Counted from the first letter of the stretch, positions 12,201 through 23,720 are shown. The stretch: 64,000 nucleotides of DNA from Temnothorax longispinosus (GCF_030848805.1 NC_092361.1:2108001-2172000); one strand, 5' to 3'. Notes: generated by a model not told the origin, from the sequence alone. Program-made: numbers and translations.

Positions 12201-15200
12201 GATTCGCGTTTCGATTGGTCGTATCTTTGCTGTTCAATGCAGATCCGTCTCTTATCATCGCAACTACATACACCTGTTAAGAAAAATCGTTAATCAATTT
12301 AATTTTCTTTTTTTTCTTCATAATGCTCAACAATGAAATTTGCTCAGATATCTCATATTTGCTTATACTATTTCTACATTGAATATGAAAAAGAATATTT
12401 TTTTATATACCTCTGCCCATGCTTTTAAGATCGCCAATCTCTCCAGCGTCGACAAGCTCTCATTGTACAACTGCGGCCGAGTTTTACCTTCTCTCAATTT
12501 TTCCAGAGATGACACGAGTAACTGATGCACTCTTCGTAGATCATTGAGATCCCTAGCAACACCGCTGCCGATCCATGCGCTGCAAGCCTCGCAGGCTGCA
12601 GCTGTAACGTGCGACGGTGTTTCCGCGGAAAATGCTGGTCTTAAAGCAGCTCCAACCTTTAAACAAATTCATATTTAATATAAAATATAACAATCATTAA
12701 ATACAATTGTAAAAAAATGTAGAGTGAATTGAGACACACTTGTGCTTGAAACTGCTCCAGCAATAAGTGTCCGGGAAACTCCGGTTCGGGAACTTTGGCG
12801 AATTTATCAATGATCTCTTGCAAGGTTTTGAGACCTTCGAGCCGCAATGGATCGCAATCACTCGTCGCGGCCATGAATGCCATGCGCACCAAGTCCGATA
12901 AATGTAATACCAGAAAATCTCCTGTAAAACCCCCATAAGAACGAGTATTAAAAATCAAGGAAAGCCTAATGACAGAGACGATTACAACGTTAGCTTTATC
13001 AATCGTACCTTTTCCCTTAGATTGTTGCATTTCTTTGGCCAAGGCGAGATCAAAGTGCGCCTGCTTGTCACTCATACAAGCCGCGACAATGCGTCGTACG
13101 CATTGCGCCGCGAAGACTCTCGTTGGCCACCTCGGTGTGATAGACGGTCGCTGTTTAGTAGACTCATCGGCGTGGAACTCAGCCTGGTCGTCGTCACCCT
13201 CTGCATCCGCTGATTCGTTATCAGCGGCACTATCCTCTGCATTCGCCGCGTTGCCTTCTTCGATCGTACTCGATTCTACGTAATAAAGCAAAATATTTTA
13301 GCAAAATACTTTCCAAAAAATTTTTCATCAATGATTAATTAGAAAAACTTGACTATTACCTGAAGCTATCGTGAGAACGTCTTTGCACAGTGACAACCAT
13401 TGAGACAGGTTGTCGGCCGCTAATATGTGCAACATGCTCGTTAAAGTATCGTGAATATCTTTGATTAATTTACTATCAGTTTCTGTATCCAGCATACTAA
13501 ATAACACGCCCGGAAGACCGGTCTCGGTAATAACGAGGCCTTCTACCACGTTAGTGTCTCTGCTTTCATTAGCCAGGGTCATTGCATGCTCGCATACTTC
13601 TTTCGCTTCGCGCTGAGCGAGTTGCCGAAGACAGGATATCGCAGCTTTACGTAGAAGTAAGTGATTGCTCGATAGGGTACGCTATAAAAAAATAATCAAA
13701 TAATCAAATAAATTAATAAAGATTTTATGATAAATGAATCTTTAAATGCTTAAAAAGGCCTTACGCATAATGTAGGAACGAGAGAAGACAAATTGACGTG
13801 TCTGGGTGCAAAGAGATGTAACTGTTGAAGGCAGCCGGTCGCTTCAGCTTGAACGAGTGGGTCCTGATGATCCTGCATAATGGCACACGCGCACAAAAAT
13901 GACGACCGTGCCATGCAAATTGTTGTCGTGTTGCCTGTAAAATAAATTGTTCAACGAGTTATTTTCCGTAAAAACAATAGTCCACTTTTCATCTTTGCAA
14001 TTACCCTATAATCAGTTAAATGTTATATATCTACCTTGTAATTCTGGCCCTATCGTCGTGATAAGCGCCGATAAAACCTTTCCGATACATTGATGTACAT
14101 CGATGTAAGAGTGAGGAACATTTAGAAGAAGGGTCAAGGCTAAGGATAACGTAGGCTCAACGTAGCCTCTGAACATTGGTCCACCGGAATCAGCTATCAG
14201 AGCCAGAGCGTGCAGCGCCCAAACCTTAAAAAAATGTATTTTATAATTTTTTGTCAAAGTTGATACGAAGACAAATAAAACGTGACAGCATGGCAATATC
14301 TTACTTGCACTACGGGAGACGAATTATCCTGAGCAAGTGCGAGCAGGATGCTGACGCTAGTGTTGAGATGCTGGCTAGAGCCCATTCCGCCGACATATTT
14401 ATGAAGGCAGCCTAACGCCAACGAGTGACCGGTTCTGCTGGCGACGTCGCGAGCAGATTTCAAACGATCAAAACTGGTTTGCGCCAATTCCGCGGTGAAC
14501 TTGGGATCGGAGATCACCTGAGCCATTCTACCAACCGCTTCTCCCGCCGCCCATCGTAGAATAGGGTTGCTGCTGACCAGCGTGCTGATGATAAGATTAG
14601 TGGCGGATTTCTTGACGTCTTCCTGCCCGAAGCCTGTTTTCGCCTCATTGAGGCCCTTCAAGCCGCTCAAAACTGCCGTGAACACATTCATTTGTATTGC
14701 TTCCTGCCTTCCGGACTTGGTGTGCTTTATGCACTCGCTGAAGTGATCCAACATCTGCAGTCTGTGCTTGTTTGCTACACGTGGGAATATCTGGCCGAAT
14801 AACGCGACCGATAAGTCAATCACTGCTACACCCAACGGCAGAGGACCAGGGATCATTTCAAACTGTAATCATATGCAATAAATTTGTATTATAACTTTAT
14901 CCGTATGTTTATAATTCACAGCAATTTATATTATAAAATTTATATGGAATGGTTACTTAAACTTACGTGTGGCATTGGTCTATAAAGGCAGCATGTATTA
15001 TGTTCCAATGCCCCAGATCCCGCAGCACTATTTGGTTGGAGCTGAAAGAAAGATTGTGAATTATAATAAAGTACGAGTTTGAGATCGGAAAAAAAGTAAA
15101 GCTGTATCATATAAAACCTAAAAAAAAAATAGAAATAATTAATACAGATAAATATATATTTTAAAACGAATAAAACATAGATTGTCTCAAACTGACGTGA

Positions 15201-18200
15201 GTAAAACATTAAATAATAACTACTATGTGCAATATATAAGCTATCCGATGTATTCCAAATAAGCACGTTAAAAACATAAAATGGTACATGTATATATACT
15301 AACTAATAACATAATAAAATAGAATAATATAACATCAAAATGAGATGCACATAAAAAATCTATAATAATTTTTATAAGTAGTTTTATACATACAAACATA
15401 AATAGAAAAAACAAAATAAAAAAAAGTAAGGCACACTTTACAGAACACCTTACTCACATGTTCCAAATCTGCCCTTCTGTTTGGTTCCATCTAAACACGA
15501 GGATATTTGCAAGTTAACGCAAAATTTACATTTTATAAATTAAAATTGCAAGAATATATATTATTCTTTCTATTTGAAATTAGCTAAATATTATATAAAA
15601 CATGAGTTGCGCAAGTATAAAACAAGTTATATATACAAAGATTTCAAAATACGTGTTTGAATTATTGAATCATAATATTTTATTATTGGATGTTAGAAAG
15701 AGTATGAGTTGTGCATAAAACACGCAAAATTAGAATTAGTCCGCCGAATTAGTAAAAAATCAGTTTTATTAAAGCGATAATACTTTCATAAGTTTTCAAA
15801 CGAGATCAAATAAACAATGACTCACTCACTGAAAACTCACGAAGATGTTATTTACGAGAATAAAAACCATATTGCGACATATATAGAAATTAACTCACCT
15901 GATCTTCTATTGTACGATGATCAGTCTCTTGCAGCCATGTACCAAGAATTACCGAATCGTTAGCGTGGCAAACTACACTCAATAAAGAAGTAGTTGTGTT
16001 CCCAGGATTATCCGTAAGCGTGAACTCCGATACCAACATTCTCAGAAGATGCGTGTAAGAACCTGTGTGATATCACCGATCAGATAGGCAACAAATTGAA
16101 AACCGAGGAGTAAAATATAAATGGTAGATTTTATATTGTTTATATTCATAGTATATAGATTTTACCTTCAAACATTTGTGGTGGTAGCAGCAATAACGTT
16201 TCGTATAAGCGCAAACGAACCATGGCCGCAGGAGCTTTCAATTGTTGACCATAATTCTTCAAAACAGGAGACAAACTGAAAAAGAGATATATCCAAGTTG
16301 CAGAATCGGTACTTCAAATATGTTTTTTGTCATATTGTATAAAAATAGTATATCAATATTTATTACTTCGTCAGCATTGCCAGAGCGGATTCGATCGGTG
16401 TGAGTAATCGCCGTGTAATGTCGTCATTTAAAAGTTCCGGGCAGTGCAGCAAGAAGCTATACATAGCGGACAATGCGCCGGCACGTCCCTCCAAGGTCAC
16501 TTGCCACGTAAAAGCGTCGCCGCGAGCTTTTTCACTCTCGAGTTCCTTGTTCGAGCGTGGGAAGGAGTTTCTCCATAGAAGCAACATTCTCGGTAATAAA
16601 CCCTTCACTACTGCCGTACCTGTATACATATAAATTACACATGCACGTGTGGCTCACTCTTAAATTAATATTCATCGTGAAATAAATCGTTAAGATATTT
16701 ATACCTAAAGTCATTATCGCTCCTATCAAGAGCCATCCTGCGTGCGTGCGATTTAAAGATAAACGACTGTTCTGACTTGCGCTTCTCAGAAGTTCTTCCG
16801 CTGTATTGAAAATTATCTGAAAATCGAAAGCTTGATAAATTAATTCCGCATGATTGGCATGATAAAGAAGGGTAATATAGCTTAAAATATAGTTTAAAGT
16901 ATAGTTTAAAAAGCATATATACCTTTCCCTTAGTATGAGGGACTCCCAAAGGTGACAGACGAACGCTTCCTAGCACCGCGGCAAGAGCACTGCTGTAACC
17001 GGCTATGGCTTCCGGTGAGCTACGCATATTCTCAATCCCGTCGACGCAGCGGTCGATCAGAGGTGTTATTTGACTCGGCACTGCCACGCATATGCATCGT
17101 AAGCACCAGGAAGCCGCTAGTCTAGCCGCTTGACACGGATGCACCAGGACGGCCATTATGGCATCGATTAGACCTGCGATAAATAATTGTATCGTTCAAA
17201 CCAACTGTTTCTATATTAAAGAAACAAAACATGTTTCAAATGCCCGAATACGTACTTAGAGATTGATCGGATAACAAATTCGTGGCTGTGGTACCTAATC
17301 CCAATATCAGATTTCCCATTTCTTGTAGCGCACACACTAATAAATGCTGGCTGAATAATGTTTCCTGATTGCAATCTTTGGCGTTTTCTGGACTGAAATC
17401 TGGTAAGAACGCATCGAGATTACGGGCAAGTATATATTAAATATTGACGCTTGAAACATTATTCTTACCGATGGAATTCATCTGCTTTAAGATAATATGC
17501 GCTATTTCTTTGCAAGCAGCTGCCTGAGCGCCTTCTCCTAACAATTTGCCGATTGTACCGCGTAATATGAAATTCACGCATTTGCGCGAGTATACCGCCT
17601 CAACGTGCGAGCTAGCGGCTTTCGGGTTTGTAACCAGGTCTAAAACGTGCGCAATTAACGTGCCGATATTTCGTTCCAGCCAAGTACCGCCTAACATTTG
17701 AACGAACACCACGTATGCCTGTAATAGCGATCATCAAATGTTTGCAAGATATTTTATCATGAAAAATATACCCTTTAATCAATTGAAAGCTTTTTTGACT
17801 TGATAAATAGGAAAAACGCTTTGCTTTCTTAAAAAATAATACGAATATTTTGTTGCATAATCACATGTAAATTTGCATGCTGAGTATAGTTATACGTCTG
17901 TGATCACTTACATGTGTTACACCAACTCGCACTTCTCTATTTATGCTGGAGCTTCCTTTTATTATCTCGCCGGTTCCTTTTAAGAAGCCGACGCCACCTC
18001 TTAAAAATCCAGACATCAAGATATTTAACACCTCTTCAAGCGATGCTTGTTTAGCACCTTTATTGTGTGCAACTAAAAGCACAGAATATACGCGTTAGAA
18101 TAAGGTTTGGATGTATAGTTTCATAATGTATTTTCGCTTGTATACCTGTAGGATTTTTTATCTTGGGTGAGGGAAGCTGTGTCATTGCCACCAAAGTGCC

Positions 18201-19292
18201 TAGTAATTTAGCGACGGAGCATCTCACTTCGTAATTTGAACCCTCGAACGCCCGGAAGCACAATGTTGCGACGCTTTCGATTTCGGTCGTATACAAAAAC
18301 GGAGCGTGATTTAACATCTCCAACAAACACTGTATACACAAAAGTGAATTGTCGTTAATTAAAAAAATAGGACACACATGATCGATTTCTTTCATAAATA
18401 TAAATACCTTAGCAGCGGCACATCTTACTGCCATCACTCTGTCAGTTAGATAATGCCTCGAAACTTTATATATCTCCTTATGCACATTGGTTATCGCGGA
18501 TCCCATTCCAGCGCACACCTTATTATAACAAAAATATACGTTATAATCATAATTTTATCTAAATAGTTAAAAAAATTTTAATAAGATCAATTCATCACCT
18601 TTTCTAGCGTATGCATAATTTCTATCCGCGTCTGTGATTCCGCCGAACGTAAGGACTTTATCAGAATCTGTACAGTCTCCTCGTATGACCTGCCCATCAT
18701 TCTTCCCAGTTTCTCGTACATGCATCCCACACAGCAAATGGCAGCTCTAGAGAAACGACACGTATATGTATACATATGGTGCAGCATTATTGATTACCAA
18801 CGAAATTAATAATAATCAGTATTCACAGTTTCGTGGGTAGAAAGCTTGGGGAATCGTCCTTATTCCTCAAGATATCGTTGCACTTGTTGACAGTATCGAA
18901 GAGCAGGAACGTATCGCCCACGCTGAACAAAGTTGCCAGACATCTTGCAATGAGACGCCGGGTAGGTGGACCAGGTGCTCCTTGCATGTGCCTGGTCAAT
19001 TGTTCCACCAACTTTTGCTGGCATCCTTTAATATCACTCTGCGAATAAGATTTACCGCAATTAGAAATTTATCATGGGTATATTATTATACAAGTAACTT
19101 CAATCATATATCTTCTTGATCACGAATTTGACAGCTACCAACGTCAGGCTTTTGAATCGATACCTTTTGGGCGGCAACCAGAACCTTGTCCAGGAAGCGT
19201 AGCCATTCGAAGATGAAGACCGGTCGCTTAGCCTCCGGGATTTGATTAAGAGCATCCTCGTTGAGGGTCAGACTATGACTCAACTCCATCAT
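9266..19292 (-). CDS. HEATR5B: HEATR5B orthologue, HEAT-repeat trafficking protein (32 coding exons, 2082 aa)
   Basis: Exons, from the start: 19164-19292, 18827-19038, 18599-18746, 18408-18518, 18146-18329, 17912-18072, 17469-17718, 17256-17399, 16923-17173, 16705-16816, 16367-16619, 16166-16275, 15899-16062, 14967-15041, 14305-14862, 14035-14224, 13765-13934, 13360-13681, 13009-13275, 12740-12921, 12411-12656, 12054-12273, 11680-11952, 11418-11580, 11221-11336, 10847-11131, 10536-10772, 10179-10330, 9889-10102, 9756-9782, 9508-9653, 9266-9442. All introns are GT-AG and phases close exactly at 2083 codons, against about 2070 residues in human HEATR5B. Diagnostic segments are MELSHSLTLNEDALNQ, EAKRPVFIFEWLRFLDK, TKLAAICCVGCMYEKLG and the C-terminal QIKISAPSIKLKTDF. 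The protein is almost entirely alpha-helical HEAT repeats and lacks a signal peptide or membrane span. The family (yeast Laa1) acts with aftiphilin/gamma-synergin and AP-1 in clathrin transport at the trans-Golgi and endosomes. Start is MMELSHS at 19292 or the second ATG at 19289. Confidence 0.96.
9756..9782 (-). CDS. HEATR5B: HEATR5B 27-nt microexon (exon 30)
   Basis: This 27-base exon lies between a TTACAG acceptor and a GTGTGCGG donor. It joins SNR of the previous exon to GIQMLTLLV of the next through DLLQGVWK. Without it the neighbours would still join in phase, so skipping would delete nine residues cleanly. Its sequence agrees with the conserved reading of the family at this point, so I take it as constitutive. 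Confidence 0.8.
11759..11800 (-). repeat. Polyasparagine-coding AAT/AAC repeat in HEATR5B exon 23
   Basis: A run of ATT/GTT trinucleotides on the plus strand codes for about ten asparagines broken by one histidine, around residue 1550 of the HEATR5B protein. It interrupts a region between HEAT repeats and looks like a recently grown low-complexity loop. Such trinucleotide tracts are usually length-polymorphic; that is inference here. Confidence 0.75.
15458..15490 (-). CDS. HEATR5B: Candidate 33-nt cassette exon of HEATR5B
   Basis: Inside the roughly 860-bp intron between exons 13 and 14, a GTTTAG acceptor is followed by an open 33-base block coding MEPNRRADLEH and then a consensus GTGAGT donor. 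Its length and phase (0/0) allow in-frame inclusion between IEDQ and LQPNSAAG. The block resembles the adjacent exon (LQPN...ALEH versus MEPN...DLEH), which suggests an optional or mutually exclusive exon. It is not counted in the 2082-residue model. Confidence 0.55.
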
Positions 19293-20500
19293 TGTTTCGA
19301 GTAAATGCACACACGCACAGGCTGCTCTCAAATATCACTCAATCTCCTCCTACAATGCAATCAGATTAAATTCTGTCCCACTTTACAATTACCAGCTGAC
19401 GACATACGGACTTGGACTTAAAGTTTAAAGGAAAATGTATAGTGTATCAGGGATGTTATCAGCGCCTTCAAGGGCGTGTTTGTCGCGTGTTATCGCGTTC
19501 TAGGGCGAATCGTACGGATGTACGGTGGCGAGGACGCGATAAGACGCGATTAGAATGCTCGGCTGATATACGCACCGTAGGAAACGGCGGTCCAGGGTCC
19601 AGGTGTCATCACTCGGTGGGCAGAGACGTTTTCATGGCACCTCTCGTTCCTCGCGGGACGTCACTCCGTGTCACTTTCGCGCTCGTGCAGATCAGCCGCG
19701 TCGCGACGACAGCATCGTCCCCGGCGTCGTCGTTATTCAACGCGAAACTCCGAATTGTCGCAACGACGAAAGATACCTCCTCCGTGCGGATGACAAATTT
19801 TGACGTAAAGGTTAGGACAGATGACAGATCGGACTGGGTCACTCCGCGTCTGGTGGCGCAAACGCGGTGAAGTCAGCTCCTTTTCAGGCCACAATGCGAC
19901 GTTTTGTTTTTCACGGCTGACGGCGACTTTGTAATTCTATTTTAATACCTTTTATCGAGCGATACCTCGGCATTTATATTTAGTAAGATGGATAGAGTAA
20001 TTAATTTTTATCGTTTAAAGCAAAAAGTAAAAAAATGAAATTAGAGACGAGTTATATAAATAGAAATTTTTCGGGGTAAACGTAAATTCCGCCGATTGAA
20101 TCAAATCGTTGATCAAAGTGTCAGAATTTCTCGCGAATAAATCACTAATTATGATAATTTAATAATTATTATTAATAATCAATAATTTATTACAATTATT
20201 AAATATTAATTATAATTAATATGTTTAATTTATTAATAATTAATAATTAAATTAATTATAAGATGCGTTGAATTTTCTCGACATCCGAATAAAATCGTAA
20301 AAAATCGATTATCGCGTTGCGATAGAAAGTTATCTCGTTTCCGTCCGCAAAAAAAATTCTTACGCGCCGAGCCCGGCGATTGGTCGAAATACCAAGCTCG
20401 ACAACTTCATGTGAATCCGCCATGTTGCGGAGCTTCCTATCGAGCGCGGCCTGCGCGGCTGTCGCGCCGCGGCTAGCAGTGCTAGCCAGTGCTAGCTTCG
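19293..20500. other. Shared upstream region between HEATR5B and the snoRNA host gene
   Basis: The two genes are divergently arranged, with about 1.2 kb between the HEATR5B start codon and the first host-gene exon. The stretch is GC-rich near 19500-19880 and strongly AT-rich near 20130-20270. Open frames on both strands near 19412-19870 overlap each other and have no motif, so I treat them as chance in GC-rich promoter DNA. It may act as a bidirectional promoter region; that is inference. Confidence 0.5.
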
Positions 20501-20770
20501 TTCAGTAGTTCAGTTCGTTCTCGTTCATTTCACGGCTGGAGCTCTCGGGGGACGCGTCGCGTCTCGTTTTTTCACGGAAAGAAAAGGTAAGCGCGAGATC
20601 GTTTTCGAAATCCATCGTCATCCGCGTGCACACTTCGCTCAAGCATCTTACGGCGAGCTTCCTGCGCACGATTTTTCCTTAATTCAACAGTCTCGATTGT
20701 ATTTTTTCGATTACATTTCGAATTATTAGCGCAGAGCTTGAGCACGTTTTTTTTTTTTTTTCGTTTCGCT

Positions 20771-20848
20771 ACGACATGATGAGCACATTAGTCTCGTTCG
20801 TATGATCGTTTCTTGATTATAAGCCTTACGTCTCACTGATCACGTCGA
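20771..20848 (+). ncRNA. Candidate orphan box C/D snoRNA in host-gene intron 1
   Basis: Box C ATGATGA is at 20776-20782, a C'-like ATGATCG at 20812-20818 and box D CTGA at 20836-20839. Flanking CGAC and GTCG can pair as a terminal stem, slightly offset. The D box ends 79 nt before the exon 2 acceptor, like the other snoRNAs of this gene. The segment before box D (GCCTTACGTCTCA) gave no convincing rRNA complement from memory, so the target is unknown. Confidence 0.55.
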
Positions 20849-21098
20849 TTCGCGTGGCGACGACCTCGCCGGGTGCTTCTACAATCGCCTAAATTTTGGT
20901 TCTCGTTTTTCTTTTAGTGCTGGATTTTGTAAAGCCGAACCTCCTCTGCCTTTCACTCCTATATCGAAGAGCAGCCGCTAAGTAGCTCGCGCTTGTCACC
21001 GCAATCGTTTTAGTGAGTATTTTGTTTCTCCTATGTTTGAGAAAGGATCTCGATCCATCGCCGGCGTCTTGTGCCTCCGCTCGGCTCTCTTATGCCCG

Positions 21099-21234
21099 TA
21101 TCAGACTACGGATTGGGATTGGGAAGTTTGACTAATCAGAGATCAGAGCAAAGTTTACTTAACTTGAGATCAGTTTTCTCTATTCTGATTTATTAAATTT
21201 CAATCCAATCTCAATCCCAATCCGTAGTCTGATA
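21099..21234. repeat. Palindromic MITE, TATCAGACTACGGATTGGGA family
   Basis: An imperfect palindrome of about 136 bp begins TATCAGACTACGGATTGGGA and ends with its exact inverse. It sits in host-gene intron 2, about 500 bp before the first SNORD31-like copy. The middle is AT-rich and non-coding. It is a short non-autonomous DNA element inserted into the snoRNA host gene. Confidence 0.8.
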
Positions 21235-21729
21235 AGGACTTTATTCTCGTTTGAGCTTAATTTTGAGAACCATTCTGCTTCAAGATTATTATTATATTAA
21301 AGTTTTTCCTTCGTTCATTAATTATGGAGATTTAAACGCAGAAAGATTATTTCACAAACCGTAATACATAAAACCTATGATTATAATTATTGGATGCACT
21401 TTATTTAAGAATAGAATTTCTGATGCGGAGATTAGAAGCACGTGATTTAGATTTCTTGTTCGTGAAAAGATTCAAGTTTTTCCATTGTTCATTAATTATT
21501 AAAACGTAATTTAAACGCAGGGAGATTATTCCACAAAATGGAGTGCATAAAACTTTCGATTATTAGATGCACAAATTTATTTGAGAATAGAATTTCTGAT
21601 GTGAACTAGAAGCACGTGGTAGATTTCCAGTTTGCGAATAGATTTGATTTTTGCTTTGTATACTTTAATGTAACATAAAAAAAAACAAGATATTTCTATA
21701 ATATCTCGATATAAGCTCTACGAATAAAT

Positions 21730-21791
21730 TATAATGATGTATAATTACTGCCCCAGTCTGATAACTATGAATGAATCAGTTGACTGACAAA
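21730..21791 (+). ncRNA. SNORD31/snR67-like box C/D snoRNA, copy A (28S P-loop guide)
   Basis: Box C ATGATGT (21734-21740), D' CTGA (21758-21761), C' near ATGAATGA (21768-21775) and D CTGA (21784-21787). The guide TACTGCCCCAGT before D' pairs with the 28S rRNA P-loop segment ACUGGGGCGGUA over 12 positions with one G-U pair. The fifth-nucleotide rule then points at the P-loop guanosine equivalent to E. coli Gm2251, the target of human U31 and yeast snR67. The D box is 76 nt before the exon 3 acceptor. Confidence 0.85.
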
Positions 21792-22172
21792 ATTATTTCT
21801 ACCTTGTTTTTTTATTGATATAATAGAGAGAATATATTTTAATAGACATGTATCTCGTTTAGGAAGAGATGGAAGAGGGGAGATTGCGACCTGTTACAAA
21901 TTTCCCTTTCAACTCAGGAATTTGTGTAAGTTGTCTACGTTATTGCTTTATATTTAAAAATATATATTGTTTCGTAATATTCGTAAGCGCAATTATAATA
22001 GAGATAATTTATTTGATATATAAATTTATTTAAGAATAGAATTTCTGCTTCGGACTAAGATCACGCGAGTAGATTTCTTGTTTGCGAACAGATTTGATTT
22101 TTGCTTTGTATACTTTAATGTAACAAAAAAAAACAAGATATTTCTACGATCAATATAAGATCTACAAATAAA

Positions 22173-22233
22173 AAATATGATGATAATTATCGCCCCAGTC
22201 TGAAAACTATGAATGAATCAGTTGACTGACAAA
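22173..22233 (+). ncRNA. SNORD31/snR67-like box C/D snoRNA, copy B
   Basis: A duplicate of copy A with full consensus boxes: C ATGATGA (22177-22183), D' CTGA (22200-22203), C' ATGAATGA and D CTGA (22226-22229). The guide TATCGCCCCAGT differs from copy A by one base but keeps 12-position pairing to ACUGGGGCGGUA with one wobble. It lies in its own intron, 72 nt before the exon 4 acceptor, so it should be processed. Confidence 0.88.
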
Positions 22234-22461
22234 ATTATTTCTACCTTATTTTTTTATTGATATAATAGAATATATTTTAATAGACATGTATCTCGTTTAG
22301 AAAGAGATGGAAGAGCGGAGATTGCGACCTGTTACAAATTTCCCTTTCAACTCAGGAATTTGTGTAAGTTGTCTACGTTATTGGTTTATATTTAAAAATA
22401 TATATTGTTTCGTAATATTCGTAAGCACAATTATAATAGAGATAATTTATAAGTAACGATG

Positions 22462-22547
22462 CACGCATGATGAATACATGAACGAAATCGCATTCAGTCA
22501 ATCTGAATAAATTTTATGATGGATAAATACTGCTCCAGTCTGAGAAC
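22462..22547 (+). ncRNA. Chimeric or degenerate box C/D snoRNA (orphan family E1 plus SNORD31-like tail)
   Basis: Box C ATGATGA (22467-22473), CTGA (22503-22506), a C'-like ATGATGG (22516-22522) and CTGA (22540-22543). The second half descends from the SNORD31-like family, but its guide now reads TGCTCCAGT with a lost G-C pair, and the normal C'/D end is missing. It shares an intron with copy D and lies about 306 nt from the 3' splice site, so it is probably inactive. The first half is shared with the copy at 23009. Confidence 0.5.
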
Positions 22548-22713
22548 TTTACTTGATATATAAATTTATTTAAGAATAGAATTTCTGCTTTGGACCAAGA
22601 TCACGCAAGTAGATTTCCTGTTTGCGAATAGATTCGATTTTTTGCTTTGTGTATTTTAATGTAACATAAGAAAACAAGATATTTCTACGATCAATATAAG
22701 ATCTACAAATAAA

Positions 22714-22774
22714 AAATATGATGATAATTATCGCCCCAGTCTGAGAACTATGAATGAATCGATTTACTGATAAA
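22714..22774 (+). ncRNA. SNORD31/snR67-like box C/D snoRNA, copy D
   Basis: Full consensus boxes: C ATGATGA (22718-22724), D' CTGA (22741-22744), C' ATGAATGA and D CTGA (22767-22770). The guide before D' is identical to copy B (TATCGCCCCAGT) and targets the 28S P-loop. The segment before box D differs between copies, so only the D' guide is under evident constraint. The D box is 80 nt from the exon 5 acceptor. Confidence 0.88.
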
Positions 22775-23008
22775 ATTGTTTCTATCTTGTTTTTGTATTG
22801 ATATATTACGGAGAGAATACATTTTAATATTCATGTATCTCATAATTAGGAAGAGATGGAGGAGTGGATTGCGGCCTGTTACAAATTTCCTCTTCAACTC
22901 GGGCGTTCATGTAAGTTATCTATATTATTGCTTCAAACTTAATAATATATATACTGTTTTGTAATATTCGTCAGCACAGTTATAATAAAGATAATTATAA
23001 TTAACAAT

Positions 23009-23085
23009 ACATGCATGATGAATATACAAATAAAGCCGCACTCAGTCAATCTGAATGCATTTGATGATTATTGTTTCTGAATAGC
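23009..23085 (+). ncRNA. Orphan box C/D snoRNA, family E copy 2
   Basis: Box C ATGATGA (23015-23021) preceded by ATGC, CTGA (23051-23054) followed by ATGCAT that can close a short stem, a C'-like ATGATTA (23064-23070) and a second CTGA (23077-23080). The segment before the first CTGA, GCACTCAGTCAAT, is conserved with the earlier copy (GCATTCAGTCAAT). I could not match it to rRNA, so the target is unknown. It is the only candidate in its intron. Confidence 0.6.
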
Positions 23086-23318
23086 AATAATTTCAATGAG
23101 AATGTGTAAATAGAAGAAATATAACATTAATTATGTATGTATTATAGGAGTATATACCATTTTAGATGTTCATCTGAAGAATGGATGAAGGCAAATCTTG
23201 GCCAGACCATGAAATGCAATAAGAATTAACGTAAGTCTAAAATTTCTTAATAAAACCGTTAATAAGAAAGATAACGTCAAAGTTATATTGTGAAAGTTAG
23301 GTTTATTGTCTGAATAAT

Positions 23319-23392
23319 TAAAACGTGATGAATTTGTTATCCCTGTCATACATAAAAAGATGGTGATAAAAGATGGAAATTTTCTGATGTAT
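23319..23392 (+). ncRNA. snR38-like box C/D snoRNA, copy 1 (28S peptidyl-transferase-centre guide)
   Basis: Box C GTGATGA (23325-23331) and D CTGA (23384-23387). An 11-base guide GTTATCCCTGT pairs with the invariant 28S rRNA segment ACAGGGAUAAC at the peptidyl transferase centre. Yeast and human snR38 methylate a guanosine in this segment (yeast G2815, human G4362 as I recall). The D' box is weak (CATA just downstream), which is needed for the G register. The D box is 82 nt before the exon 7 acceptor. Confidence 0.82.
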
Positions 23393-23507
23393 CAATATAT
23401 ATCATTTATTGTGCAATATAAGTAAATTGAAAAACTTTTTAAACTAACGGGAACAATTTCTTTTTCAGAATGAGAGAAATATGCTGTAAGCGACGGGAAA
23501 AATTAAC

Positions 23508-23563
23508 GGAGCTACCGGGACTCGAACTCGGGATCCTTTGCTCCTAAATCTCCTACAATGCAA
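23508..23563 (-). other. tRNA 3'-half-like relic, antisense in host exon 7
   Basis: Read on the minus strand, GGATCCCGAGTTCGAGTCCC followed by GGTAGCTCC looks like a tRNA T arm (B-box GAGTTCGAGTC) and the 3' side of an acceptor stem. No matching 5' half (GGAGCTACC) follows on that strand, so it is not a complete tRNA. A second copy lies in exon 8. It may be a SINE fragment or a captured tRNA piece. Confidence 0.4.
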
Positions 23564-23657
23564 GAAAGAATTGAAAGATAGTCGCTGAATGATAATGAAC
23601 TGTACATCAAAATGACATCTTTCCCAATAAAGTAAGAATTGTTGTTTTTTTTTCTGA

Positions 23658-23720
23658 TTGTATGATAATTATAAATTTGACAAGCATATGTTTAAGAATC
23701 TCTTACTGCTTATCTAATAA
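23658..23720 (+). pseudogene. Degenerate SNORD27/snR74-like snoRNA, copy 1
   Basis: The 18S guide core GACAAGCATATG is intact. However, box C reads ATGATAA (23662-23668), D' reads TTAA and box D reads CTAA (23713-23716), against ATGATGA and CTGA in the intact copies. It shares its intron with snR38-like copy 2 and is about 288 nt from the 3' splice site. It is probably not processed. Confidence 0.7.
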
